From Eriocheir sinensis (Eukaryota > Arthropoda > Malacostraca > Decapoda > Varunidae), in NCBI RefSeq assembly GCF_024679095.1, contig NC_066517.1, forward strand, positions 314,627 to 378,626: a stretch of DNA of 64,000 nucleotides, in the 5' to 3' direction. Positions 1 through 11,244 of this stretch are shown here, piece by piece (position 1 is the first letter of the stretch; every line of letters begins with the position of its first letter). Under the pieces are notes generated by a model, which was not told the DNA's origin, made no database searches, and saw nothing but the letters and a program-made list of their open reading frames with translations. Made by a program: the position numbers and the translations under genes.

Positions 1-330
1 CAGGGTGAGGTAAGCACTATCATCAGGTCTTAAGTTTTCGGCCTCGTGGCTGCGTGGATGCTCGGGATATTCTCGTAGATTGGGCCGGGAATCTCCTCGT
101 AGATTGGAGGCCCAGGGATCTCCTGGTGGATTAGAGGTCAGGAACTCGTCGTAGATGTGCTCGTCGTCGCCAGTACAGGAGTGGTCAGGCTGCTGCCGCG
201 GCGCCACGCGAGGGCGCACGGTACGGCCCGTGGGCGCTCCACGTGGCTGTCGCCGATCGCCTCGCCACCGACGCGCCAGGAGGCGGCCCGCGGCGGCACG
301 CAGGGCACTGCAGGAAGAATGCGTCACCAT
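1..330 (-). CDS. Possible C-terminal exon with repeated Tyr-Glu motifs, frameshifted
   Basis: This stretch is GC-rich. On the minus strand it reads through an acidic, proline-rich peptide with three close copies of an I-Y-(D/E)-E-(F/I) motif. One frame contains EHIYDEFLTSNPPG. The next frame contains PPIYEEIPGPIYENIP and reaches a stop at 30-32. The motif units are about 24-27 nt long and fall out of register by one base at the first unit, so a single-base shift probably separates two parts of one tail. Tyr-x-x-Ile/Leu-type tails are common in cytoplasmic signalling regions, but I do not recognise the family. No splice site or start was fixed, and the low-complexity block to the right (355 onward) sets the upstream limit. 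Function unknown. Confidence 0.35.
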   Translation of the reverse strand, partial: MVTHSSCSALRAAAGRLLARRWRGDRRQPRGAPTGRTVRPRVAPRQQPDHSCTGDDEHIYDEFLTSNPPGDPWASNLRGDSRPNLREYPEHPRSHEAENLRPDDSAYLTL

Positions 331-354
331 TACCACCATGACGACGACCGTCAC

Positions 355-386
355 GAAGAGAGAGAGAGAGAGGAGAGAGAGAGAGA
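355..386. repeat. (GA)n microsatellite
   Basis: An imperfect GA/GGA run lies immediately before an A-rich linker (387-445) and the first polypyrimidine array. Confidence 0.85.
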
Positions 387-445
387 TAAAAAAACACAAA
401 AGATAATAATAAAAATAAGAAAAATAGTAAGAAATAAGAAAATTA

Positions 446-1813
446 CCTCCCTCCCCTCCTCCTATCTTCCCTCCTCCTCCCTATCTTCCTCCTCCCTCCT
501 CCCTCTCCCTCCTCCCTATCTTCCTCCTTCCCTCTCCTCCCTCCTCCTATCTTCCCTCCTTCCTCCTCCTCCTCCCTATCTTCCTCCTTCCTCCTCCCTC
601 CTCCCTATCTTCCCTCCTTCCTCCCTCCCTCCTCCCTATCTTCCCTCCTTCCCTCCTCCCTCCTCCCTATCTTCCCTCCTTCCCTCCTCCTCCCTCCTCC
701 CTATCTTCCTCCTTCCTCCCTCCTCCTCCCTATCTTCCCTCCTTCCCTCCCTCCTCCCTATCTTCCCTCCTTCCTCCCTCCCTCCTCCCTATCTTCCCTC
801 CTTCCCTCCCTCCTCCTCCCTATCTTCCCTCCTTCCTCCTCCTCCTCCCTATCTTCCCTCCTTTCCCTCCTCCCTCCTCCCTATCTTCCCTCCTTCCCTC
901 CTCCCTCCTCCCTATCTTCCCTCCTTCCCTCCTCCTCCTCCTCCCTATCTTCCCTCCTTCCCTCCCTCCCTCCTCCCTATCTTCCCTCCTTCCCTCCTCT
1001 CCCTCCTCCTATCTTCCTCCTTCCCTCCTCCTCCTCCCTATCTTCCCTCCTTCCCTCCCTCCCTCCTCCTATCTTCCCTCCTTCCTCCCTCCCTCCTCCC
1101 TATCTTCCCTCCTTCCCTCCCTCCCTCCTCCCCTATCTTCCCTCCTTCCCTCCCTCCTCCTCCCTATCTTCCTCCCTCCCTCCCTCCTCCTCCTCCCTAT
1201 CTTCCCTCCTTCCCTCCCTCCCTCCTCCTATCTTCCTCCTTCCCTCCCTCCCTCCTCCCTATCTTCCCTCCTTCCCTCCTCCCTCCTCCCTATCTTCCCT
1301 CCTTCCCCTCCTCCCTCCTCCCTATCTTCCCTCCTTCCTCCTCCCTCCTCCTCCCTATCTTCCCTCCTCCCTCCTCTCCTCCCTCCCTATCTTCCCTCCT
1401 TCCCTCCCTCCTCCCTCCTCCCTATCTTCCTCCTTCCCTCCTCCCCTCCTCCCTATCTTCTTCCCTCCTTCCCTCCCTCCCTCCTCCCTATCTTCCCTCC
1501 TTCCTCCTCCCTCCTCCTCCTATCTTCCCTCCGTCCCTCCTTCCAACCTCCCTATCTTCCCTCCTTCCCTCCTGCCCTCCTCCCCAGCTTCCCTCCTCCC
1601 CACTTCCCTACTTCCGATCTTCCCTCCTTCCCTCCCTCCCTCCCTCCTTCCCTCCTTCCTCCTCCCTCCTCCTCCTATCTTCCCTCCTTCCCTCCCTCCC
1701 TCCTCCCTATCTTCCCTCCTTCCTCCCTCCTCCCTCCTCCCTATCTTCCCTCCTTCCCTCCCTCCCTCCTCCCTATCTTCCTCCTTCCCTCCCTCCCTCC
1801 TCCCTCCTCCCTG
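446..1813. repeat. Polypyrimidine minisatellite array 1
   Basis: About 1.37 kb of almost pure C/T on the plus strand. It is built from variable units around CCTCCCTATCTTCCCTCC separated by CCTTCC/CTCCCT blocks. Units vary from roughly 24 to 36 bp, with many 1-3 bp differences in the CTCC runs. The only regular purine is the A of CTATC. It is open in all plus frames because C/T-only DNA cannot form stop codons, so the long Pro/Leu/Ser reading frames here are not genes. It ends at the 5' break of CR1 copy A. Confidence 0.95.
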
Positions 1814-1815
1814 CC

Positions 1816-4517
1816 ATAAAAAATAGACAAACAGGACGCAGAGAAGTACGATTCCGTCTATGTGGAAATAACCACAAATAACAAGAAACTAACACTTGCA
1901 ACCGTATACACTATACAGGCCTCCAAAACAAGAGGCAGCCGATGGCACTGCCCTCTACGAAGATTCACTCTAACACAAAGCAAAAGCAATTATAATTGGG
2001 GACTTTAATTGCCCTAACATTGACTGGGGACTGATGACTGGAGATCAAGAGGGTAACAGGCTTTTAGAAATGGTGGAGGATTCGTTCCTCACTCAAGTTG
2101 TAACTCAACCAACAAGAGAAAACAATCTGCTGGATCTGGTATTAGTAAGCGACCCCGACCTCATTCGCGACTGTACAGTTGGTGAGAAACTTAATGGGTG
2201 CGATCACCACTTAATCCGTTTTAATATCAACATATGTCACAAACTCGTAGATAATCCATCAGTGATACCAGACTACAAAAGGAAATTTCAACTTAGCCCG
2301 TGCACTGCTTCCCCTTACGACCTGGGACCAACTTGGCATCACCGACAATACAATCGACAACGCGTGGAACGTCTTCAAAGATAAGCTGTTGCAAGTAGAG
2401 AAGGCTACAGTGCCTACGAAATCCAGGCGAGTAAATGGGGCCGTAGATCCACCGTGGATGACCAGAGAAATAAAAAGGGCAGTAAACCTAAAAAAAAGGA
2501 ATTATAATTTGATGAAAGAGAATGCTACGGCCGAAGCCAGCACACAGTACCACAACAGCCTCAGAGCTTGTCGCAGCCTTATTCGGAGTAGCAAACGCAA
2601 CTATGAAAAGCAAATAGCGCGCGAAATCAAAACTAACTCCAAGAAATTCTTCACGTACATAAGATTGAAAAAGAAAGTAAAATCTTATATTGGTCCCCTG
2701 ACAGACGAGACTGGATCTGTAACCCAGGACAGTAAACAGATGGCCAGAATCCTCAACAGTAACTTCGCATCCGTATTCACAGTCGAGGACATCGAAACCA
2801 TTCCGAGCCCTGCCCGCCGAGTGAGATCACGCCGCTGGAAATTGACTCAATATGCGACCAAGAAGTAAAAAAGTACTTGGACAAACTCGACACGAACAAG
2901 TCAACGGGACCCGACAGTTTGTCCCCGCGGTTATTAAAAGAGCTTAAACAACAAATTCTTCAACCACTCACTACCATATTCAACCGGTCATTTCAACTAA
3001 ACAAAGTCCCGGAAGACTGGAAGATGGCGAACGTAACACTGATTTTCAAAAAAGGAGACAAAAGCGTTGCATTAAACTACAGGCCCATAAGTTTGACATC
3101 AGTGGCAGAAAAATACTCGAAAAGATTATTAGAGATAAACTTGTTAAGTTTCTAGAAAACAATAATATAATCTCCGACACCCAGCATGGCTTCAGAAACA
3201 AGCGCTCCTGCCTAACGAATTTATTAGACTTCTTCCAAGGTATATATAAGAACTGGGATGCCCACATCCCCAGTGATGTTATATACCTGGACTTTCAGAA
3301 AGCCTTCGACAAGGTACCGCACGAGCGACTCCTTAAGAAACTGCACTCGGCGGGCATCGGAGCCAATCTGATCGCGTGGATAAGAGATTGGCTCACCGAC
3401 AGAAAACAACGAGTACTACTCAACGGACAGCCTTCCGATTGGCTACCAGTCACTAGTGGAGTGCCTCAAGGGTCAGTGCTGGGACCCATCCTCTTTATCA
3501 TATATATCAATGACCTAGAATCAGGACTGAAATCCACAATATCGAAATTTGCAGATGACACCAAGGTGGGTGGAGATGCCCTCACAAAGACCGACTGCGA
3601 AATCATTCAGAAAGACCTCAATCACATTATCGAATGGTCGGAAAAATGGCAAATGTCTTTTAATGTTGACAAATGCAAAGTCATGCACATTGGGTCCCAA
3701 AATAGTAACCACACATACATCATGAATGGGAGACCTCTGCAAGCGATGCAGGAGGAAAAGGATCTTGGAGTCACTATCAGCAGTGACCTGAAACACGCGA
3801 ATCACTGTAAAAGCATACAACAAGGCCAACATTATGCTCGGGTTCATAGCGAGGAACTTCGAGTGTAAAACACCAGACGTGATGCTATCCTTGTATAATT
3901 CCATGGTAAGACCGCACCTCGAGTATGCAGTGCAGTTCTGGTCTCCCAATTACAGAAAGGACATTGCTTTACTGGAAAGGATTCAACGACGCGCCACAAA
4001 GATGATTCCAACCTTCAGGGCTCAACCATACGAGGAACGACTCAAGCGACTCAATCTCTTTACATTGGAGAAAAGGACGCCTACGAGGGATATGATTCAA
4101 GTCTTCAAGTATCTAAAAAGTTCAATAACGTCGATTACTCCAAATTCTTTGAACTGCAAACCAACTCAAGAACTAGAAATAACGGTTTACCCATTCAGTC
4201 GAGTCGATGTAACACAGACATTGGAAGGAGTTTCTTTTCAAACCGAGTCATCCGCCACTGGAACAATCTTCCCTCAGAAGTAGTAAATGCGAATACCATC
4301 AACTCCTTCAAATATAGAATCGACCGTCATTTCGCTGCGTCAGGAGTAAACTGAATAACGAGGTGCTTACATCTGCTCCTCATTATCGAGTTGCTTTCAT
4401 CTGCTCATAAACCCCCAAGAGGAGGTCGAGCAGATTAAATCACCAAGCAGGCGACCTCGTAATGAGCCAATAGGCTTTCTGTTGCCTGCATTTCCATGTT
4501 TCCATGTTTCCATGTTT
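1816..4517 (+). mobile_element. CR1-clade LINE copy A, 5' truncated and frameshifted
   Basis: This is a 2.7-kb non-LTR retrotransposon fragment. It starts in the C-terminal half of an APE-type endonuclease: the IIGDFN motif at about 1989-2006, then the DHHLI region near 2200. The finger and palm region of the reverse transcriptase follows (NVTLIFKKGDKS, NYRPISLTS), then YLDFQKAFDKVPH at about 3280, SGVPQGSVLGP at about 3455, FADDTKV at about 3550, and a thumb region with YRKDIALLERIQRR near 3955. The motif set and order match the CR1 group. At least five frame changes split it (near 2385, 2870, 3110, 3460 and 3840, and again near 4070). The 3' UTR ends with a small hairpin at 4465-4476 and an 8-bp tail repeat. 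It would encode the element's own copying enzyme but is dead as written. Confidence 0.9.
4465..4517 (+). other. CR1 3'-end hairpin and TTTCCATG octamer tail
   Basis: An AGCC-AATA-GGCT stem-loop at 4465-4476 is followed by three exact TTTCCATG units at 4491-4514 plus TTT. CR1/L2 elements typically end in a short hairpin and a few 8-bp repeats that their reverse transcriptase recognises. The same end is present at 7688-7740. Confidence 0.8.
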
Positions 4518-7257
4518 GCCTCCTCCTCCTATCTTCCTCCTTCCTCCCTCCCTCTCCTATCTTCCTCCTTCCTCCTCCTCCTCCCTATCTTCCCTCCTTC
4601 CTCCCTCCTCCTCCCTATCTTCCTCCTTCCTCCCTCCCTCCTCCCTATCTTCCCTCCTTCCCTCCCTCCTCCTCCCTATCTTCCCTCCTTCCTCCCTCCC
4701 TCCTCCTCCTCTTCCTCCTTCCTCCCTCCCTCCTCGTTATCTTCCCTCCTTCCCTCCCTACTCCCTATCTTCCCTCCTTCCCTCCTCCCTCCTCCCTATC
4801 TTCCCTCCTTCCTCCTCCCTCCTCCCTATCTTCCCTCCTTCCCTCCTCCCTCCTCCCTATCTTCCTCCTTCCTCCTCCCTCCTCCCTATCTTCCCTCCTT
4901 CCATCACTCCCTCCTCCCTATCTTCCCTCCTTCCCTCCTTCCCTCCTCCCTATCTTCCCTCCTTCCCTCCTTCCCTCCTCCTATCTTCCCTCCTTCCTCC
5001 TCCTCCTCCCTATCTTCCCTCCTTCCCTCCCTCCCTCCTCCCTATCTTCCCTCCTTCCTCCTCCTCCTATCTTCCCTCCCTTCCTCCCCTCCCTCCTCCC
5101 TATCTTCCCTCCTTCCTCCCTCCCTCCTCCCTATCTTCCTCCTTCCCTCCCTCCCTCCTCCCTATCTTCCTCCTTCCTCCTCCCTCCTCCCTCCTTCCTC
5201 CCTCCCTCCTCCCTATCTTCCCTCCTTCCCTCCCTCCCTCCCTATCTTCCCTCCTTCCCTCCTCCGTCCTCGCTATCTTACCTCCTTCCCTCCCTCCTCC
5301 CTATCTTCCCTCCTTCCCTCCTCCTCTCCTCCCTTCCTCCTCCCTCCTCCCCTATCTTCCTCCTTCCTCCTCCCTCCTCCCTATCTACCCTCCTTCCTCC
5401 CTCCCTCCTCCTCCTCCTTCTCTCCCTCCCTCCTCCCTATCTTCCCTCCTTCCCTCCTCCTCCTCCCCTATCTTCCCTCCTTCTCCCTCCTCCTCCCTAT
5501 CTTCCTCCTTCCTCCCTCCTCCTCCCTATCTTCCCTCCTTCCTCCTCCTCCTCCCTATCTTCCCTCATTCCCTCCCTCCTCCCCCTCCTCCTCCCTATCT
5601 TCCCTCCTTCCCTCCCTCCCTCCTCCCTATCTTCCTCCTTCCTCCTCCCTCCTCCCTATCTTCCCTCCTTCCCCTCCCTCCTCCATCTTCCCTCCTTCCC
5701 TCCCTCCCTCCCTATCTTCCCTCCTTCCTCCCTCCCCTCCTCCCTATCTTCCCTCCTTCCCTCCTCCCTCCCTATCTTCCTCCTTCCCTCCCTCCCTCCT
5801 CCCTATCTTCCCTCCTTCCCTCCCTATCTTCTCTCCTTCCCTCCCTCCCTCCTCCCTATCTTCCCTCCTTCCCTCCCTCCCTCCTCCCTATCTTCCCTCC
5901 TTCCCTCCCTCCTCCCTATCTTCCCTCCTCCCTCCTCCCTATCTTCCCTCCCTCCCTCCTCCCTATCTTCCCTCCTTCCCCTCCCTCCTCCCTATCTTTC
6001 CTCCTTCCCTCCCTCCCTCTCCCTATCTTCCCTCCTCCTCTTCCCTCCTTCCCCCTCCCTCCCTCCTCCCTGTCTTCCTCCCTCCCTCCTCATTATCTTC
6101 CTCCTTCCCTCCTTCCTCCTCCCTCCTCCCTATCTTCCCTCCTTCCTCCTTCCTCCCTCCTCCTCCCTATCTTCCTCCTTCCTCCCTCCCTCTTCCCTAT
6201 CTTCCCTCTTCCTCCTCCCTCCTCCCTATCTTCCCTCCTTCCTTCCTCCCTCCCTATCTTCTCTCCTTCCCTCCCTCCCTCCTCCCTATCTTCCCTCCTT
6301 CCTCCTCCTCCCTCCTCCCCTATCTTCCCTCCTTCCCTCCCTCCTCCTCCTTCTCCTATCTTCCCTCCTTCCTCCCTCCCTCCCTATCTTCCCTCCTTCC
6401 TCCCTCCCTCCCTCCCTCCTCCTCTTCCTCCTTCCCTCCCCTCCTCCCTATCTTCCCTCCTTCCTCCTCCTCCTCCTCCTTCCCTCCCTCCTCCTCCCTC
6501 CTTCCCTCCTTCCCTCCCTCCCCTCCTCCTATCTTCCCTCCTTCCTCCCTCCTCCTTCCCTCCTTCCTCCCTCCCTCCTCCCTCCTTCCCTCCCTCCCTC
6601 CTCCCTATCTCCCTCCTTCCTCCTCCCTCCTCCCTATCTTCCCTCCTTCCCTCCCTCCTTCCTCCCTATCTTCCCTCCTTCCCTCCCTCCCTCCTCCCTA
6701 TCTTCCCTCCTTCCCTCCCTCCCTCTCTCCTTCCCTCCTTCCCTCCCTCCTCCCTCCTCCCCTCCCCTCCTTCCCTCCCTCCTCCTCCCCTCCCTCCTTC
6801 CTCCTTCCCTCCCTCCTCCCTATCTTCCCTCCTTCCCTCCTCCCTCCTCCCTATCTTCCCTCCTTCCCTCCCTCCCTTCTCCCTATCTTCCCTCCTTCCC
6901 TCCCTCCTCCTCCCTATCTTCCCTCCTTCCTCCCTCCCTCCTCCCTATCGTCCCTCCTTCCCTCCCTCCCTCCTCCCTATCTTCCCTCCTTCCTCCCTCC
7001 TCCTCCCTATCTTCCCTCCTTCCCTCCCTCCCTCCCCTATCTTCCCTCCTTCCCTCCCTCCCTCCTCCCTATCTTCCCTCCTTCCCTCCCTCCTCCCCTA
7101 TCTTCCCTCCCTCCCTCCCTCCCGCCGCCCTACCGTCACTCCTTCCCTCCCTCCCGACTCCCTCCCTTCCCTCCTTCCCGCCCTCCCTCCTCCCTCTCTT
7201 CCCTCCCTCCCACCCTCCATCCTCCCTATCTTCCCTCCCTCCTTCCTCCCTTCCTCA
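4518..7257. repeat. Polypyrimidine minisatellite array 2
   Basis: This is 2.7 kb of the same CCTCCCTATCTTCCCTCC-type array as at 446. It starts directly after the octamer tail of CR1 copy A and ends where CR1 copy B begins. The last 150 bp (about 7110-7257) are more diverged and include CCCGCCGCCC. It has no coding content; the three overlapping open frames of over 900 codons are compositional. Confidence 0.95.
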
Positions 7258-7740
7258 ATCGTTCAAGCGACTCAATCTCTTTACATTGGAGAAAAGACGC
7301 CTACGAGGGGATATGATTCAAGTCTTCAAGTATCTAAAAAAGTTCAATAACGTCGATTACTCCAAATTCTTTGAACTGCAAACCAACTCAAGAACTAGAA
7401 ATAACGGTTTACCCATTCAGTCGAGTCGATGTAACACAGACATTGGAAGGAGTTTCTTTTCAAACCGAGTCATCCGCCACTGGAACAATCTTCCCTCAGA
7501 AGTAGTAAATGCGAATACCATCAACTCCTTCAAATATAGAATCGACCGTCATTTCGCTGCGTCGGGAGTAAACTGAATAACGAGGGGCTTCCATCTGCTC
7601 CTCAATATCGAGGTGCTTTCATCTGCTCACCAAGCCCCAAGTGGCGGTCGAGCAGATTAAATCACCCAAGCGGGCGACCTCGTAATGAGCCAATAGGCTT
7701 TCTGTTGCCTGCATTTCCATGTTTCCATGTTTCCATGTTT
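7258..7740 (+). mobile_element. CR1 LINE copy B, 3' end only
   Basis: A 480-bp fragment nearly identical to 4040-4517 of copy A, starting at CAAGCGACTCAATCTC and ending in the same three TTTCCATG units (7714-7737). Here the C-terminal reading frame is intact to the TGA at 7574-7576, whereas copy A has base gains and losses in the same segment (an extra G near 4075, one A fewer near 4119). Severe 5' truncation is normal for LINE insertions. The near-identity of the two tails, both followed by the same array, could instead reflect duplication of a tail-plus-array unit. Confidence 0.9.
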
Positions 7741-7985
7741 CCCTCCCTCCCCCCTCCCTATCTTCCCTCCCTCCCTCCCTCCCCCCTATCTTTCTTCCTT
7801 CCCTCCCTCCCTCCTCCCTATCTTCCCTCCTTCCCTCCCTCCCTCCCCCCTCCCTACCTTCCCTCCTTCCTTCTCTCCCTCCTCCCTATCTTCCCTCCTT
7901 CCTCCCTCCCTCCTCCCAATCATTGCTCCTTCCTCCTCCTATCTCTCCTCCTTCCCTCCCTATCTTTTCTCCTTCTTTCCCTCCG
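7741..7985. repeat. Polypyrimidine minisatellite array 3
   Basis: A short 245-bp block of the CCTCCCTATCTTCCCTCC-type array between the tail of CR1 copy B and the 5' break of CR1 copy C. Confidence 0.9.
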
Positions 7986-9980
7986 TATCGGACCGCTTGC
8001 TAATGAAAATGGTAACCACACGAACGATGAAAATGAAATGGCTACAATCCTAAATAACTTTTTCGCATCCGTATTTACCGACGAAGATTGTTTATCACCT
8101 CAACCGCCGGAGGTTAGAAGGACCGAAAAGATGTTAAGTGGCGTGCTCATCGTAGAAAGTGACATTTTACGTACAATTGAAAAGATTAAAGTAAGCAAAG
8201 CTCCTGGTCCAGACAAAATTACCCCTAGGGTCTTAAAAGAAATCAAACATCAAATTTGTAAACCGCTCTCCATCATATTCAATAAATTTTTAACAGCTGG
8301 AAAAGTTTCGTCGGATTGGAAACTTGCAAATGTCACACCAATTTTCAAAAAGGGGGACAAGTCTCATCCAGGAAACTATCGACCAATTAGCCTGACATCG
8401 ATTGTTTGTAAGTTAATGGAGACTATCATTCGCGACAATATGGTGAAATTCTTCGAAGAAAATAATATAATAAATAATTCGCAACATGGCTTCCGTAGTA
8501 AACGTTGGTGTTTGACTAACTTACTTGATTTTTTTCATTATATTTTTGAGGTGTTTGATGAAAGCAGATCAGTAGATATCATATATCTGGATTTTCAAAA
8601 GGCATTTGATAAGGTCCCCCACCAACGATTGCTCAGCAAACTACTGGCGCACGGTATCTCTGGTAACATTCACAATTGGCTTGCGGACTGGCTCTCTGAG
8701 CGAAAACAGAGAGTAGTTCTAAACGGTGTTACATCTAACTGGTTCGACGTCAGAAGCGGCGTACCTCGAGGATCAGTGCTTGGCTCCATGCTCTTCTCAA
8801 TTTATGTTAATGATATCGATGATGGGCTCACTTGCAAAGTATCAAAATTTGCTGATGACACAAAAATTGCTAGTAAAGTAACTGCGACACTCGACGAAGA
8901 AGCTTTACAATCAGATATAGATCGACTTGCACGTTGGGCCAATCAATGGCAAATGAAATTTAACGTTGACAAATGTAAAGTGTTGCACATCGGAAAAAAT
9001 AACAATCACGTTCGGTACGTAATGAATGACCAACAACTTTCTGCAGTAAGTAAAGAAAAGGATCTTGGAATCACTATATCAAGCGATTTAAAGCCCGGTC
9101 AGCATTGTTCAGAGGTAGTTAAAACTGAAAACAAATTGGTTGGCTTCATCGGACGAGTCTTTCATAATAAATCGGAAAAAGTAATATTAAAACTGTATAA
9201 TTCGTTGGTTCGACCCCGTCTAGAGTACTGTGTACAGTTTTGGTCTCCCTACTACAGAAAAGACATAGAAAAGTTGGAACGGGTTCAACGAAGAGTAACA
9301 AAGATGATTCCTAGGTTGAGAAATTTATCATATGAACAAAGGCTTAAAGAAGTAAATTTATTCAGCCTATCAAAACGAAGAATGCGAGGCGATCTAATAG
9401 AAGTGTTTAAAATGTTTAAAAGATTCAGTGATATTAATGCGGAAGATTACTTTACAATTGATCGATCAAATAGAACAAGAAGAAATCACAATTTGAAGAT
9501 AAGTGGTAAAAGATTATCGTCGCACGAAGCCAAACACTTCTTCAATCGAGTTGTTAATGTTTGGAACTCTCTACCCTGTGATGTCGTTGATAGTACAACA
9601 GTTACGGCCTTCAAGAATAGATTAAACAAGTGTTTTGAATCCAACCAGCAACTAAGATATTACTCATTGTCGTAATAACGTTAAGTTCCTTCGAATACTG
9701 GTGTCCTTGTCCGCTTTTATCGCCCGGTTAGTGGTAGCAGTAATGGTAGTTCTTTCCTCTTTCTTACATAAATTCCATGCAGTTTTTCCATGCTGCATGG
9801 TTCTTTTTCCTTTCCTGCCAGCTCTGGGTGGAGGGATGGGGGGGGTGGGGAGGAGCCTTCGCCTTTGCTGTCCTTCATCTTCCACCTTTGATTAGATAGT
9901 GTAGCTTGTCACAAACAGCCTCGTAAGGACCAGCAGGTCTGCTGTTGTTTGTTCTTCCTTTGTGTTTTTTTTGTGTTCCT
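7986..9980 (+). mobile_element. CR1-clade LINE copy C with open reverse transcriptase
   Basis: This fragment encodes about 560 uninterrupted residues ending at TAA 9673-9675, followed by about 300 bp of 3' UTR. It lacks the endonuclease and begins just upstream of the RT. Motifs in order are ANVTPIFKKGDKS, NYRPISLTS, YLDFQKAFDKVPH (about 8587), SGVPRGSVLGS (about 8757), FADDTKI (about 8848, catalytic Asp pair), FNVDKCKVLHIG, EKDLGITIS and YRKDIEKLERVQRR. It belongs to the same clade as copy A but is clearly another subfamily, more AT-rich, with different codons and a different 3' end. The 3' UTR has a CAGCAG-GT-CTGCTG palindrome near 9930 and a TTCCTTTGTG tail. The RT itself is open, so this copy decayed less than copy A, but truncation makes it non-autonomous. 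It also runs straight into a polypyrimidine array. Confidence 0.92.
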
Positions 9981-10455
9981 TTGTGCTCCTATCTCTCCTC
10001 CTTCCCTCCCTCTCTTCTTCCCTCCTTCCCTCTCTCCTCCCTATCTTTTCTCCGTCCAACCCTCCCTATCTCTCCTCCTTCCCTGCCTCCCTCCTTCGCT
10101 CCTTCCTTCGCTCCTCACTATCTTTTCTTCTGTCCCTCCCAATCTCTCCTTCCGTCCCTCCCTCCTTCCCTCCTCCCTATCTTCCCTCTTTCCCTCCCTC
10201 CCTCCTTCCCTCCTTCCTTCCCTCCTCCCTATCTTTTCTCCTTCCTTCCCTCCCTATCTCTCCTTCCCTCCCCCTCTTCTTCCCTCTTTCCTTCCCTCCT
10301 CCCTATCTTCCCTCTTTCCTCCTCCTCCTTCCTCCTTCCTTCCCTCCTCCCTATCTTTTCTCCTTCCTTCCCTCCCAATCTCTCCTTCCCTCCTCCCTCC
10401 TTCCTCCTTCCTTCCTCCTTCCTATCTTCCCTCTTTCCCCTCCCTCCCTGCCTTA
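9981..10455. repeat. Polypyrimidine array 4
   Basis: A T-richer version of the CTATC-containing array, with TATCTTTTCTCCTTCC and TATCTCTCCTTCC units, beginning right after the tail of CR1 copy C. Confidence 0.85.
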
Positions 10456-11168
10456 TTTCTCCTTACCATAAACTCCCTAATGAACCTATTTTCCTTTCTC
10501 CTTCTCCTTCCCCTTCCTCCCTTTCCCTCTGGCCTCTCTCTTCACCTCCCTCCCTCTCCCTCTCCTCCTCCTTCCACTCCCTCCTGTTCATGTTTTCCTC
10601 CTCCGTCTTCTTGTCTTCCTATTTTCAGCCTATTTTCCTCTTTTCTCTGTCCTCCTCTCCCTTCCTTCTTCCCTTCTTCTGTTCTTGCCTCCCTCCCTCC
10701 TCCCCGTCTTCCTGTCTTCTTCCTTTCCTCTCTGTCTTCTTGCTCTTCGTCCCGTCACCTTTGTTTTCCTCCCCCTCACTTGTCTCTCCTTGATCGCTGT
10801 TTCCTCCTCTCCCCTTCATCTCACTCCCACCTTCCTCACCTTCTCCTTTCTCTTCATCCGTCCCAGTCGTTCGTCTCTCTCCCTCTCCGTCATCCTCTCT
10901 TCATTTCTCTTATTTTCTTCTCCACTCCTTTGCTCCTTCCCTTTCCCTTTCTCTGCATCTCTCCTTCCTTCCCTTCCCTCCTGTCTTCCATTCTCCTCTC
11001 CCTGTGTTAATGGCTCGTTCTCTTCTCTCCCTTCATCCCACGCGTCCCTTCCTCCTGCTTTTCTCTCCATCTTTATTCTCTCTTCTCGTCTCCTCTCCCA
11101 CCCTTCCTCCTCCTCCTTTTCCTCCCTTCATCAAACCCTTTCCTTTGTCTCCTCCTCTCTTGTTCCTC

Positions 11169-11171
<3 letters not shown>
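10456..11171. repeat. Degenerate pyrimidine-rich tract
   Basis: About 700 bp of C/T-rich sequence without a clear unit, grading into a pure CT run. Probably a decayed extension of array 4. No gene seen. Confidence 0.75.

Positions 11172-11244
<73 letters not shown>
11172..11244. repeat. (CT)n then (CA)n compound microsatellite
   Basis: CT dinucleotides to about 11222, followed directly by CA dinucleotides to 11244. On the minus strand the GT-to-GA junction supplies the TGA that closes the neighbouring reading frame. Confidence 0.95.

Noticed and set aside
157..7576. Open frames of 570 to over 1000 codons rich in Pro, Leu and Ser
   Set aside because: They lie in almost pure C/T arrays where stop codons cannot occur. 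All three plus frames are open at once and no start or domain is present.
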